Below, piece by piece: positions 35,951 through 45,872 of a stretch of DNA of 64,000 nt. The translations under genes and the position numbers were made by a program. The notes below the pieces were generated by a model. That model worked only from the letters and a program-made list of their open reading frames with translations, was not told the origin of the DNA and did not search any database. Source of the stretch: Sunxiuqinia sp963677175 (lineage in GTDB: Bacteria; Bacteroidota; Bacteroidia; Bacteroidales; Prolixibacteraceae); the NCBI GenBank assembly GCA_963677175.2, contig CAXXES010000007.1, positions 682,001-746,000 of the forward strand. The letters run 5' to 3'. The stretch's first letter is position 1. The number at the start of each line of letters is the position of its first letter.

Positions 35951-37696
35951 TTAATTATTAATTTCAAACGATTTACGACTAGCATACATGCCAATCGTAG
36001 TTCCGGTAAAACCGTAGGATTGGGCCGTTGACAGATAAAAGGCATCGATGTTTCCGGTCAACAGGTTCCATTGACCGTCATCGGCAGCGTAATAAAAACT
36101 AAAATGAGTTCCTGTTGAAGCCACTTTCAGCTCAATCGGGCCATCAACGGATGGCAAGTCTTTTGTAGCCAGCGTTTCCACCTCTTTGCCTTTAATCTTT
36201 TTCAAGCTGATTTGTTTTTGATCTCCCTCTTTGCCGACAGCCAACAGGTATTGGTGCTGCTCGTCCTTGTATAGCAGCATACCCGCCATTTCGCTCTCCG
36301 ACCGGGGATTATAATACAGGCTGGTGGCACATTCAAACTGGTGGTGCTGTAAACGTCGACTGACGAAGGCCGGCGATTTTAATTCATTCGATGCTACATC
36401 CGCACACTTCAGGGTTAGAAATCCCGGATTCTCATTTAAGGAATAAAGGTTGGTAGCCGGGCCCCGCAGGGTCATCCACTCCAATCCCAATTTTGTTGTA
36501 TCGAAATCATCGTGCTGCTCAAAGTTTCCGAAGGTCGGCGAGTCTGCTCGTTTCACACCCTTCATCTGAATTATCCTCGGCACAAGCTCATCACCTTTGG
36601 TCATGTATGGAAAACCATCTTTGCTCCAACTAACCGGCATCAAAAAGGTTTCCCGCCCCAGGTTTTCAAATTGGTTGTCGATTGGACGGCAGGCCAGAAA
36701 AACAGACCACCATTGACCGTTGGTTTTTTGAATTAAATCTGCATGTCCGGCACTCGTAATTGGCCGCTCACGTTGCGGGTCGAGATGCAACTGGGTCAAA
36801 ATCGGATTTTTTTCCCAGGGCTGAAATTCGCCCATTGGCGAATCGCTTTTGAATATGACTTCACGATGATTAATCGAAGTACCGCCTTCGGCACACATTA
36901 AATAATACTTTCCACTGATTTTGTAAAGGTGAGGCCCTTCAATCCAAATGGGTTTATCAGACAAATTAACGCCGCCATTAACAAGCATCTCGCTCGGTCC
37001 AAATGTTTTATCTTTTTCAACATCGAACTGGGTGACGCGAATAGCCCGGTGCCCATCGTAGGTTGATCCGCCATCTGGCACATCATTATTGACAATGTAA
37101 GCTTTGCCATCATCGTCAAAGAAGAATGAAGGATCGATTCCGCCAACATCGGGCAACCAAATGGGGTCAGACCAGGAGCCAAACGGATCTTTGGTTTTTA
37201 CATAGAAATTACCACGACGGATATTGGTGGTAATCATGTACCAGGTCTCGTTGTGGTGGTTATAACTGATTGCAGGGGCGAAAATACCTTCACTGGTTCG
37301 CTGTCCTTCAAGCGGTAATTGCTCGGGCCGGTCGAGTACATGCCCCACCTGTTTCCAGTTGAGCATATCCGTACTGTGGAAGATAGGAACACCCGGAAAA
37401 TAGGAAAAGGTGGATGTTACTAAAAAGTAATCGTTTCCGTCGGTACAAACACTGGGATCAGAATACCATCCCGGCAAGATTGGATTGTAAAAATAATCGT
37501 CGCCAGGCAGCGGATTTTCCTTATAAAAATCATCATCACCTTTGTAGGTAAAATAATCGAAATGTGCAACTAAACTGTCTGAAACGAAATCGGGCCTTTC
37601 AGCCTTTGCTCCCGAAGTACATGATAAGAAGGGAACAGACAAACTTGATAACAGAATAACTCCACAAAAAATTACAATGGAGAATATCTTCTTCAT
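35951..37696 (-). CDS. GH43 (subfamily 10-like) beta-xylosidase/arabinofuranosidase with C-terminal beta-sandwich
   Basis: About 581 residues from MKKIFSIVIFCGVILLSSLS with a possible lipobox (VPFLSC); the open frame reaches 37708. GH43 propeller at about 60-350: base Asp in PGWYSDPSVCTDGNDYFLVT, modulator Asp in VGGIDPSFFFDDDG, acid Glu in PIWIEGPHLYKISGKYYLMC. The C-terminal half (about 390-580, YKDEQHQYLLAVGKEGDQKQ, FSFYYAADDGQWNLLTG) is the concanavalin-like domain of two-domain beta-xylosidases. The subfamily is my estimate. It is the first gene of the susCD operon, behind the promoter at 37793-37863. Confidence 0.92.
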   Translation of the reverse strand: MKKIFSIVIFCGVILLSSLSVPFLSCTSGAKAERPDFVSDSLVAHFDYFTYKGDDDFYKENPLPGDDYFYNPILPGWYSDPSVCTDGNDYFLVTSTFSYFPGVPIFHSTDMLNWKQVGHVLDRPEQLPLEGQRTSEGIFAPAISYNHHNETWYMITTNIRRGNFYVKTKDPFGSWSDPIWLPDVGGIDPSFFFDDDGKAYIVNNDVPDGGSTYDGHRAIRVTQFDVEKDKTFGPSEMLVNGGVNLSDKPIWIEGPHLYKISGKYYLMCAEGGTSINHREVIFKSDSPMGEFQPWEKNPILTQLHLDPQRERPITSAGHADLIQKTNGQWWSVFLACRPIDNQFENLGRETFLMPVSWSKDGFPYMTKGDELVPRIIQMKGVKRADSPTFGNFEQHDDFDTTKLGLEWMTLRGPATNLYSLNENPGFLTLKCADVASNELKSPAFVSRRLQHHQFECATSLYYNPRSESEMAGMLLYKDEQHQYLLAVGKEGDQKQISLKKIKGKEVETLATKDLPSVDGPIELKVASTGTHFSFYYAADDGQWNLLTGNIDAFYLSTAQSYGFTGTTIGMYASRKSFEINN

Positions 37697-37792
37697 TTGA
37701 ATAACCATTTAGGTGACCAGTTAGATATTAGTTTAATCTTCATGAAAAGCTTTCCGTATGTTTCCGAAATACTTTTTCACTTTCGTTGAAAT

Positions 37793-37863
37793 CAAAAGTA
37801 AACGCAAAGAACATAGAAGACTTTAAAATTTGGATATTTGATTTCCAATTTGAGATACATTTC
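37793..37863 (-). promoter_or_regulatory. Probable operon promoter with tandem operator (copy B)
   Basis: Minus-strand -7 element TACTTTTG (TAnnTTTG) at 37800-37793. The block 37833-37863 starts exactly 33 bp upstream and holds two GATA half-sites 21 bp apart (plus strand GATATTTGA and GATACATTT). It is 28/31 identical to copy A at 13324-13354, and the -7 elements keep the same distance. It precedes the GH43-SusCD operon and lies beside the 3' end of the HTCS gene. The rest of the 310-bp gap 37697-38005 shows nothing else. Confidence 0.72.
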
Positions 37864-38005
37864 AGAACGGAACAGAACACCCACTGATTATTAGCGATTT
37901 ACACCTGTGTAAAAAAAAAGGAGAGTCTGGACAATATAGCCCAACAGCCAGGGGAATCGGATATTCGTCGAATGACCAGTAGATGTAGAAAGGATTGGAC
38001 ACAAG

Positions 38006-41000
38006 CTATCCAACTTGATTTGGAGATTTGCCGTAATGCTTGCGGAAGACAGTACTGAAATAGCCAACACTTGCAAAACCGCAAAGTTCGCTGACTTCAG
38101 TAATGGAATACTGTTTTGTCTGCAATAATTCCAGGGCATGATCCAATCGTATCGATTTGATAAAATCAGTTGGCGACTGATCTGTCAATGACTTAATCTT
38201 CTTATATAACAGAGACGAACTAACATTCATAGCTGCCGCAAAATCATTCTTAGAAAACTGCGAATTTGCCATGTTTTCTCGAACAACCTCCCCCATTCGC
38301 TTCAGGAATTTGTCGTTCAGCTCATTATCCAAAATCGTCTCGTTTTCATTCACTTTGATTATTTTCAGGGCTTTTCCCCGAATCACTTCGCGGTTTTTAA
38401 TAATGCTCTTAATGCGCTGCTGTAGCAAGGTCACATCGAAGGGTTTGGTAAGATAATCATCAGCCCCAAGTCCCAGTCCTCTTAAATGCTGCGCCTTGCC
38501 AGTCAATGCAGTCAGCAAAATTACCGGAATATGAGAAGTTTCGTAGGTCGATTTGATCTTACTGCACAATTCGAAGCCGTCCATGTTCGGCATCATGATG
38601 TCAGAAACCACCAGATCTGGGGTTTCCTTCTGTACTAATATCCAGGCTTGCTGCCCATCTTCGGCCAGGTAAATCTGAAACTGGGGTTCCATGGCCGATT
38701 TCAAGAACTCGCGCAAATAGTCATGATCCTCAACAATCAGGACTTTCATTTTATGGCTGGTCCCATAATCAACCTCATTAGGCATAGCTGAGGGGATTTC
38801 TTTACGCACCGAAAGTTGCATGGTTCTTTCCTGCGGCGCTTTTTGTTTGGATTCAACTGCATCAATCTTTTTGACTGGCATAACAACCTGAAATGTTGAC
38901 CCTACATTTTTCTGGCTGAAACAGCTTACTTTCCCATCATGCAAACGCACATAGTTTTTCACCAGTAGCAGCCCGATCCCAGATCCGACAACCTTCGAGT
39001 TCACTGCATTTTCGCCCCGGTAATATTCATTAAACAATAGTTTTTGCGCCTTTTTACTGAGGCCTATCCCCTGGTCTTTTACTTCAAGGACCAATTTGTT
39101 TGGCCAACATTTTAAATCGACCAACACCTGTTTGTCAGTAGATGAATATTTTATGGCGTTGGAAAGCAGGTTGTCAATCACCTTTTCAATCATCGTTTCA
39201 TCAATGGCAGTAACAAACTTTGGGAAGTTGGACGTAAATTTCAACTCAATATTTTTGCCCTTGGCGTATGATTCAAACATCATGACCCGGTTTTCAATGA
39301 TTTTAACAATATCCACCATCGATAGCGAAAGTTTTTCCCTTCCAACGTCCACCTTTTGAAAATCCATTAATTGCGTGACTACCTTCAATAAACGTTGGGT
39401 TTGGTCCGTTGCCAGGTGCAGGTAATGAATTCCTTTATCCGTCAGCCCCGTTTCCTTGTTTAATTCCTCCACTGGCCCTTTGATCAGGGTGAGTGAAGTC
39501 CTTATTTCATGAGCTGTATTGGCGAAAAACCGGATTTTGTCTTCTGAATGCTGTTTTTTCAAGCTGTCAATATAATAGGCGAAAAGAAAAGTACCTAATC
39601 CAATTGTAAAAGTTAGAGCTAAAATCCGAAACCACCATGTTTCCCAAAATGGGGGAACCACATGCAGAACGATGGCCCGTTCAGCAATTACTGCTGTCAA
39701 TGAACTGTCAATCATCCTGATCAGGAGCGTATAAGTTCCACTGGGAATATTAGAGTAGGATAAAATCCGGTTGTTAACAGGTTTGCTCCATTCGTGGTCT
39801 AGCCCTTCCAGCTTCCATGAAAACCTGGAGCCCGGCGATGTAACGCCGATTGGGATAAGTTCCAGGCTGATGGTATTCTGATAATAATCAAGGGATAATT
39901 CCAGCAAACTGTCCAAGGAATTATCCAGTTCAATGTCCGATGACTCCCGTATCGATCGCCCGGCAACCGTGAGATCCTGGAAAAAAATCTTCCCCTGATG
40001 CCGACTGGTTTGGACAGCTGCAGGATCGAAGATCAAGGCACCTTTGTTAGTACCCCAGATTAATTTCCCATCCTTCAAGTTATAATGTGAATTCTGGTTG
40101 AAAGAAACATTTGACAATGCAGGCAAGGAATTGAAAGTCAAAATACTGCTTCCGTCTTCATTCATCCGGCACAACCCGCTTTCGGTCCCGATCCACAAAT
40201 AACCGTTTGCATAGGCAATACTGTTTAAAAAATTAGACGGCAACCCCGAATCCGCAGTAAAATTTTTCACTTCTTTCGTTTTGATATTATAACGAATAAG
40301 CCCGCTTCCGCTTGTACAAAGCCAAACCTCTTCATTCCTTAAGAGCATGTCATAAACCAAATACCCGTCAACTAAGCTTTGGGTACTTCCAGTCCTTGCA
40401 TCGAGCATCATTAAACCGACCGTATTCCCAATTAATATTTTGCCCGGACGATATTCTATCATCACCTTAACCGTAAAGTTTTCGTATGACCTGAATTTTC
40501 CTGTGCCGGCCAGGTAACATATTAAATCGCCACGGACGCCCCCAAACCAGATATTCTTTTGGCTGTCTTTAAAAATATCAAAAACGAAGTTGTTGTTAAA
40601 TTCTCCGGCTGTTTCTTCAAACGAATAATGTTTCAGTTCTTTTCCTGTCTTACGGTCAAGCAAATATACCCCCGAAGAGTAAGTTCCTGTCCAAATCCTT
40701 CCTTTATCGTCTTCACATAAAGCGTGAAAAACTTGGGCATGTTCCTTTTTATTGTGATAGAAAGATTTCCAGCGGTTAGTTGATACATCCTGGTAGCTAA
40801 TACCATTGTTGGTGGCAAACCAAAGATTTCCCTCAGCGTCCTCCAAAACACTGTTTACATCATCGTTGATTAATGAATTTGAATTATTGATAATATGATT
40901 GATTTCTGTGACAATCGAATTTGCCTGATCAAAATACGACACCCCACCGCTGTATGTGCAAACCCACACGCGGTTGTTATTGTCACAATAAATATCGTAA

Positions 41001-41911
41001 ACGCCATTTCCTTTTAATGAATGGGGATCATCCGAATCTTCCTTATATATACTTATAATCTTATTGTCATATTTATTGATTTCCCACAACCCCTGTCCGT
41101 CAACTCCTGTCAATATGGTTGAATCAGAATTGGTTTCAATTGCCAATATCGGCTGATTTGGGATTTCAGGTATAGCTGATAAATTCAAACTGCCATTTTC
41201 ATTTCTTAAAGAGAAAAGGCCATTTCCAAGCGTTCCGATCCAGAGCGCATTAATACTTCGATCATAAAAAAGGCAGGAAATAAAAAAATTTGCGTCTTCA
41301 GGAAGGGAAAAATAATCTTCCGTTGAAAGGTCAAGGATATTGAAAAGTTTTATTTTTTGGTCAACAGCGAAAAAAAAGCGGATATTGTCAAACCACCCCA
41401 TATAATGAATATTCTGGCTGTGCTGTAAAGACTTCAACCCATTTTCCCTGCTGTAACAGAACAAGCCATACGTAGATGCCAGCCATATCCGCCCTTGCAG
41501 ATCAACAAGCATCTGGTTTACAACAATATATGGATTTCTAAATTCTTTTGAGATGTTTATGATCATCTCAAACTTGTCCTGTATCGGGTTATACCTTAGA
41601 ATTTGGCCATTATTTGTATAAGCATATAAAACTCCATCCTCGTAAACAAGCCGGACAGTAATAATATCCTTCGTTTCGTAAGGTAAATGGTAGATCCGAA
41701 TATCGTCCTGGGTATAACGAACGACACCCATCTTTGATGAGATCCAAATAAAACCATCGTCATCGCTGCAAACCTGATTGGTTTCCCGGATCGAAATCTC
41801 GTATGCGTTATTCAGATTATAAAACTGAACATCATTCGCACCCCGAACCTGAAAAAGGAAAGTACTCAGCAGCGCAAAAATACCAACAACCATTTTGAAC
41901 TTCAAAATCAT
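38006..41911 (-). CDS. Hybrid two-component system (HTCS) sensor-regulator
   Basis: About 1301 residues from MILKFKMVVGIFALLSTFLF, a signal peptide; the frame is open to 42145 but the extension is Cys/Arg-rich and non-domain. The periplasmic part has Reg_prop propeller repeats (DDDGFIWISSKMGVVRY, GRIWLASTYGLFCYS, NNRVWVCTYSGGVSYF) and a Y_Y_Y domain (RFSWKLEGLDHEWSKPVNNR). One membrane segment follows near 757-780. The histidine kinase has phospho-His801 in AHEIRTSLTLI (the usual HEIRTP proline is Ser), N box DNLLSNAIKYS, and G boxes KDQGIGLS and GSGIGLLLVKNY. The receiver has Asp1104 in VVSDIMMPNMDG. A C-terminal AraC HTH ends the protein (ITEVSELCGFASVGYFSTVF). It would sense a xylo-oligosaccharide in the periplasm and activate the locus. 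Confidence 0.97.
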   Translation of the reverse strand: MILKFKMVVGIFALLSTFLFQVRGANDVQFYNLNNAYEISIRETNQVCSDDDGFIWISSKMGVVRYTQDDIRIYHLPYETKDIITVRLVYEDGVLYAYTNNGQILRYNPIQDKFEMIINISKEFRNPYIVVNQMLVDLQGRIWLASTYGLFCYSRENGLKSLQHSQNIHYMGWFDNIRFFFAVDQKIKLFNILDLSTEDYFSLPEDANFFISCLFYDRSINALWIGTLGNGLFSLRNENGSLNLSAIPEIPNQPILAIETNSDSTILTGVDGQGLWEINKYDNKIISIYKEDSDDPHSLKGNGVYDIYCDNNNRVWVCTYSGGVSYFDQANSIVTEINHIINNSNSLINDDVNSVLEDAEGNLWFATNNGISYQDVSTNRWKSFYHNKKEHAQVFHALCEDDKGRIWTGTYSSGVYLLDRKTGKELKHYSFEETAGEFNNNFVFDIFKDSQKNIWFGGVRGDLICYLAGTGKFRSYENFTVKVMIEYRPGKILIGNTVGLMMLDARTGSTQSLVDGYLVYDMLLRNEEVWLCTSGSGLIRYNIKTKEVKNFTADSGLPSNFLNSIAYANGYLWIGTESGLCRMNEDGSSILTFNSLPALSNVSFNQNSHYNLKDGKLIWGTNKGALIFDPAAVQTSRHQGKIFFQDLTVAGRSIRESSDIELDNSLDSLLELSLDYYQNTISLELIPIGVTSPGSRFSWKLEGLDHEWSKPVNNRILSYSNIPSGTYTLLIRMIDSSLTAVIAERAIVLHVVPPFWETWWFRILALTFTIGLGTFLFAYYIDSLKKQHSEDKIRFFANTAHEIRTSLTLIKGPVEELNKETGLTDKGIHYLHLATDQTQRLLKVVTQLMDFQKVDVGREKLSLSMVDIVKIIENRVMMFESYAKGKNIELKFTSNFPKFVTAIDETMIEKVIDNLLSNAIKYSSTDKQVLVDLKCWPNKLVLEVKDQGIGLSKKAQKLLFNEYYRGENAVNSKVVGSGIGLLLVKNYVRLHDGKVSCFSQKNVGSTFQVVMPVKKIDAVESKQKAPQERTMQLSVRKEIPSAMPNEVDYGTSHKMKVLIVEDHDYLREFLKSAMEPQFQIYLAEDGQQAWILVQKETPDLVVSDIMMPNMDGFELCSKIKSTYETSHIPVILLTALTGKAQHLRGLGLGADDYLTKPFDVTLLQQRIKSIIKNREVIRGKALKIIKVNENETILDNELNDKFLKRMGEVVRENMANSQFSKNDFAAAMNVSSSLLYKKIKSLTDQSPTDFIKSIRLDHALELLQTKQYSITEVSELCGFASVGYFSTVFRKHYGKSPNQVG

Positions 41912-42253
41912 AAGATAGATCAGGTTTTCATTCCATTTACATGAACCACACAAAAGGAATACTGCGATCAACAGCAATCCCATATGCTTAATTCGATTAG
42001 CTCTTCCTCGTTTTTGGCGTCTTTCCCCAAATCTCCCGAACCGATTCAAAATCAAGCTCATTGTACAACACCAAAACGAAAGCGCAACGAAAGATAGAAA
42101 AAAAAAATCCACCGCCTGCTCACTGCCGGGATAAGAACAACGCAACGTTGTCTCAAATGCAAACAGAGTTTCAACTCTTAGTACTTTTCATAACAGCCTA
42201 TCATTTGCGCACTTGCAAAATCAATAACAAAACTGCAGCTGTCTTTTTTCACA
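41912..42253. other. Gap upstream of the HTCS gene
   Basis: 342 bp between the preferred HTCS start and the GH5-GH43 stop. An open frame runs in phase with the HTCS from 42145, but its residues (FFFLSFVALSFWCCTMS, ERRQKRGRANRIKHMG) show no domain, so it is read as leader. The HTCS promoter should lie here. I found no TAnnTTTG element that I trust and no tandem operator copy. Confidence 0.4.
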
Positions 42254-45200
42254 TTAGTACCCCACCCCAGTCTCAACTACTTTTTCGTGTCCTACAACAT
42301 AAACCTCGGCAGGAAGTCCTTTGGTTGCATCTCTTCGAAAGACATCAGAACGAATCAACACCCCCATCACAGAATAAACATCGACAAGCTCTGTTTCATC
42401 GTCATTCCGAATCAGAATTTCTCCAACATCGGTTGGAATGGTGCCTTCATCAATTGTATTGGTCAAATACACTTCTTCAATTTCGATGGGGCAACCACCA
42501 AGTGACCAAAATCCAATAATATAAATGTGAGAAGGATCCAGTTTGATCTCAGTGCCTTTTTTGTACATATTATAAAGAGGCACAATCATTTCCGTACTGT
42601 TCCCAAAATCGTATTCAGCAGCTCCATCCCAAAAACTATTATTATCGAATAGGCGGAACGACGGAGAACAAGTTGCTGTTTTCGCCAATTTGGCTACCAG
42701 GTATTTGTAGTCCGAAATATCGATTCCTGCATCGTATTTCCACCCGCCAAAGCCGTATTGGCCGGTAATCAGTGTTCCGGTACTTTCGTCGAAGGTCCCG
42801 CTCTCATGGATGGAGGGGTTAAACAAACGATTGGTAAGCGGAAAGGAAGAAGAAGTAACGGTGAACTGACGGGAAACCAGATTACCCAAACCGCCCCGAT
42901 AAGTTACGGTAACCGTGACTTCGCCATCGGCATCGGCAATAATGTTTCCGTATACAATTTGAATGATCTCGGGGCTGGGATTATCGTATGTCGCACCAAT
43001 CGAAACATCTTCGGTCCGGCCATCAGCGTAAACAGCTTTAACAGATAAACTGGCCGTACCGCCAGTCAGCAGCTCCACATCGCCCCCTTCAATGATCAGA
43101 TCCGTTAAAGTCAGCGATTCTTCGCTGTATCCTTCAAAAGAATCATCATAAAACTTGTCTTCCGAAAAGAATTCTTCGGTTGAAAACCAGTCAACATCGA
43201 CGTATCCTCCGGTTTCAACGGTTGCAAAGTTGAAGATGCAAAACTTGTTTCCGGTAAACACCGAAAGATCGAATTTCATATCCAGGTCCGTTCCGAATTT
43301 GGTATAGGTTTCATTATCCAGGCTGAAATAAAAGCCGGCTTTGCCCGTGTTATAACTTGCCACAGCGCGGAGGAAAACTTCAGGCTGTTCAACGGGCTGG
43401 CCCGTGGTCAATACGCCATCGTTCACCATCACCAGTGTATTTTGCCCATCAATCACTTTCACGCCAATATAGGCATAGGGATTCTGAAAAACAGCCAATC
43501 CGGTCACATCGCCTTCCAACATGTTTTCAAGATTCATTTTGATGGTCCCAAACGAATTGTCCAGATCAGAAGGGTAGCCAAAAATCCGCTGGGTCAACGT
43601 ATTCCGGGCTTCCGCTAAATCGTTCACCACGCTTACGGTTTTCAGACGCAAGTAATCCGGGCGCTCCGTCAGCGACCATTTTGTATTATCCGGATTGTGG
43701 TTCCATCCCCATTGCATACCCGGTTTATAGTTCCTGAAATTGTCGTTGGTCGGGAGAACTTTTACCGGATAATCGCGGCCAACATTGGGTTTGGTATAAG
43801 TCGTGACACCCTTTCCGTCAACACCAATCTCCGGCCAGTTATCCACCCAGGTAACAGGCTGAAGGTTGGGCAAACGCCCGAAAGCGCCTTTATCGTAAAA
43901 CAAAACCGTCCACCATTCGCCAGTTTGGGTTTCCACCAACGCACCCTGATGAATATTATCATCATCCAACAACAGTTTTTCCTCGTAGGGGCCGTAAATA
44001 TTGGCCGAACGCAAGGCGACCTGGTAAGCCGGCCATCCGCCGTAGGTTGCATAAATGTAGTAGTATCCGTTGATTTTGTACAAATGGCTGCCCTCCAGCC
44101 CTTCTTTTACAGTATATGTAAAAACTTCCTGTTCGGAGCCGGGAACAACCAAAAAATCTTCATCCAACTCAGCAATTTTAAGTGTGTTGATGCCATAAAC
44201 CACATATGTTTTCCCGTCATCATCGAAAAACAGTCCCGGGTCATAAAAGGTATCGGCCAGTTTTTGTTTTTCCCAAGGCCCTTCCGGATCGGTAGCCGTC
44301 AGCAGGTAGCTGCCTTCTTCCAGGGTTGTAAACAAAAGGTAATACGTACCATTATTATATTTTAGGCTGCTTGCCCATTGTCCGTGCCCATACCGGTCAC
44401 ATCCATCTAAATTGAAACAGGGCGACGATTCAATTTTCTCCAGTGGATTGCTGCAATATTCCCAGTTCACCAAGTCGTACGACTTCAGGATCGTAGCCCC
44501 GGGAAAGATGTGCATGGTGGTGGAAACCATGTAATAAACATTGCCCACCCTGATGACATCGGGATCGGGGAAGTCAGCAAAAATCAAGGGGTTGGTGTAG
44601 GTTCCATCGCCATTATCGCTGTGTGATCGGAACTGAAAATCGGGTCGCGGATAGTTTTCATTCGCATAGTCCTGATACCAATGATAGATTGGCCACGGGC
44701 AAGCTTCCGGATCGTTCAAAAAAGTGTAGGGCTGACCGGGTTCGGGGGCTTCATCTTTAAACCGGGCCAGTAAATCAGGACTCGTAAAAAGAAGCCAGCT
44801 CACATTGCCTGTGTCATCCATGATCTTTTTGAAATTAGCGCCAAAACCATCACCCCCCGCTATTCCGGTGTAGCTTTTGCCCCAGGAAGAATCATACTTT
44901 TCCGGAGCCCAATCCATTTCGGTAATCACGATGGGAGCAAAATCAGCAACTGGTTTTACCTGTTCGTCCCACTCTTGCTTAAAAACTTCGTAGCCGTTCG
45001 CGCTGCCAAACCATCCGGGGTAAACATGTACTGCGTAGCCGATATTCTCACCTTCAATCGGATTAAGTGCATAACCTTTGTACTGCGATTGATAGCCCGA
45101 ACCCGGTATCCAAAGCACATTGTGAAAGCCGTTTTCGCGTATTTTATTGACGATTGGCTGGAAAATTTCCTTCAGCACATCAAAGTGCGCCTGGGCATTG

Positions 45201-45832
45201 GAGCCTTCTGATCCATCAGCCAAACGAATCCGGACCGGCTCATTGGCCAGTTCAAGCATGATCTCATCGCTGTTTTTTATTTTTGGGTGTTCCGACACAA
45301 TATCCCAAACTGTCATCAGGTATTGCGCATAGTTATAATCGTCATCCACTCCGATTACTTCGGGGGAAACCCCGGGAGGGCGCATAATCACATACAGTCC
45401 TTTTGAGATGGCATATTCGGCCATCGGAATAAAAACTTCATCCAGGTATTTTTTAAACCGTGTTTCGTTGAAACAATTCGGAAGTTCATGGCCATCGGGC
45501 GTACAGCCGGGCGTATTGCTCCAATAGGGATCCATGTGCAAACGCACAAAGTTCATCTCCCAGCCCGCTTCCAGGATGTCATCAATTAAACCTTGATTAT
45601 ACACCAAACAACCATTCACATCATAATTGGTCCATTGGGTACCCCGTTCATTAAACCAAGGGCTATAGGTTTGGGCAAAACCATGCAAATTAACGATATT
45701 CCCATGCGGGTCTTTCAAATAGCGGCCTTCAACATTTAATTTGGGAGTGGGCATGCCTTCCCACGCGTGAATATTAGAAGTCCATGAAAGGAGCAGCAAC
45801 AGGAACAGTAATTCCGGTAATCGTTTTTCCAT
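42254..45832 (-). CDS. Multidomain secreted GH5-GH43 enzyme with Ig-like and C-terminal sorting-like regions
   Basis: 1192 residues with signal peptide ELLFLLLLLSWTSNIHA. GH5 barrel at about 30-385: acid/base Glu198 in MLELANEPV, nucleophile Glu305 in IVITEMDWAP. GH43 (subfamily 12-like) at about 405-670: Asp423 in DFPDPDVIRVG, Asp in TFYDPGLFFDDDG, Glu in KEGLEGSHLYKING. Then a concanavalin-like domain (about 690-870, WNHNPDNTKWSLTERP), a BIG2/Ig-like domain (TDLIIEGGDVELLTGGTASL) and a beta-sandwich with SFRLFDNNSFWDGAAEYDF. The tail (VDVYSVMGVLIRSDVFRRDA, TKGLPAEVYVVG) resembles a type IX secretion sorting domain. Two catalytic domains on one chain suggest endo-cutting and debranching of the same xylan segment. 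GH5 subfamily and thus backbone specificity are not resolved. It has its own promoter at 45873-45942. Confidence 0.9.
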   Translation of the reverse strand: MEKRLPELLFLLLLLSWTSNIHAWEGMPTPKLNVEGRYLKDPHGNIVNLHGFAQTYSPWFNERGTQWTNYDVNGCLVYNQGLIDDILEAGWEMNFVRLHMDPYWSNTPGCTPDGHELPNCFNETRFKKYLDEVFIPMAEYAISKGLYVIMRPPGVSPEVIGVDDDYNYAQYLMTVWDIVSEHPKIKNSDEIMLELANEPVRIRLADGSEGSNAQAHFDVLKEIFQPIVNKIRENGFHNVLWIPGSGYQSQYKGYALNPIEGENIGYAVHVYPGWFGSANGYEVFKQEWDEQVKPVADFAPIVITEMDWAPEKYDSSWGKSYTGIAGGDGFGANFKKIMDDTGNVSWLLFTSPDLLARFKDEAPEPGQPYTFLNDPEACPWPIYHWYQDYANENYPRPDFQFRSHSDNGDGTYTNPLIFADFPDPDVIRVGNVYYMVSTTMHIFPGATILKSYDLVNWEYCSNPLEKIESSPCFNLDGCDRYGHGQWASSLKYNNGTYYLLFTTLEEGSYLLTATDPEGPWEKQKLADTFYDPGLFFDDDGKTYVVYGINTLKIAELDEDFLVVPGSEQEVFTYTVKEGLEGSHLYKINGYYYIYATYGGWPAYQVALRSANIYGPYEEKLLLDDDNIHQGALVETQTGEWWTVLFYDKGAFGRLPNLQPVTWVDNWPEIGVDGKGVTTYTKPNVGRDYPVKVLPTNDNFRNYKPGMQWGWNHNPDNTKWSLTERPDYLRLKTVSVVNDLAEARNTLTQRIFGYPSDLDNSFGTIKMNLENMLEGDVTGLAVFQNPYAYIGVKVIDGQNTLVMVNDGVLTTGQPVEQPEVFLRAVASYNTGKAGFYFSLDNETYTKFGTDLDMKFDLSVFTGNKFCIFNFATVETGGYVDVDWFSTEEFFSEDKFYDDSFEGYSEESLTLTDLIIEGGDVELLTGGTASLSVKAVYADGRTEDVSIGATYDNPSPEIIQIVYGNIIADADGEVTVTVTYRGGLGNLVSRQFTVTSSSFPLTNRLFNPSIHESGTFDESTGTLITGQYGFGGWKYDAGIDISDYKYLVAKLAKTATCSPSFRLFDNNSFWDGAAEYDFGNSTEMIVPLYNMYKKGTEIKLDPSHIYIIGFWSLGGCPIEIEEVYLTNTIDEGTIPTDVGEILIRNDDETELVDVYSVMGVLIRSDVFRRDATKGLPAEVYVVGHEKVVETGVGY

Positions 45833-45872
45833 AAGTCAGGTTAAAATCAGGTTCAATTCAAATTTTATCTAA

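Noticed and set aside
41912..42145. N-terminal extension of the HTCS (78 residues)
   Set aside because: It has no domain and would place the signal peptide inside the protein; the start at 41911 gives a normal exported sensor.
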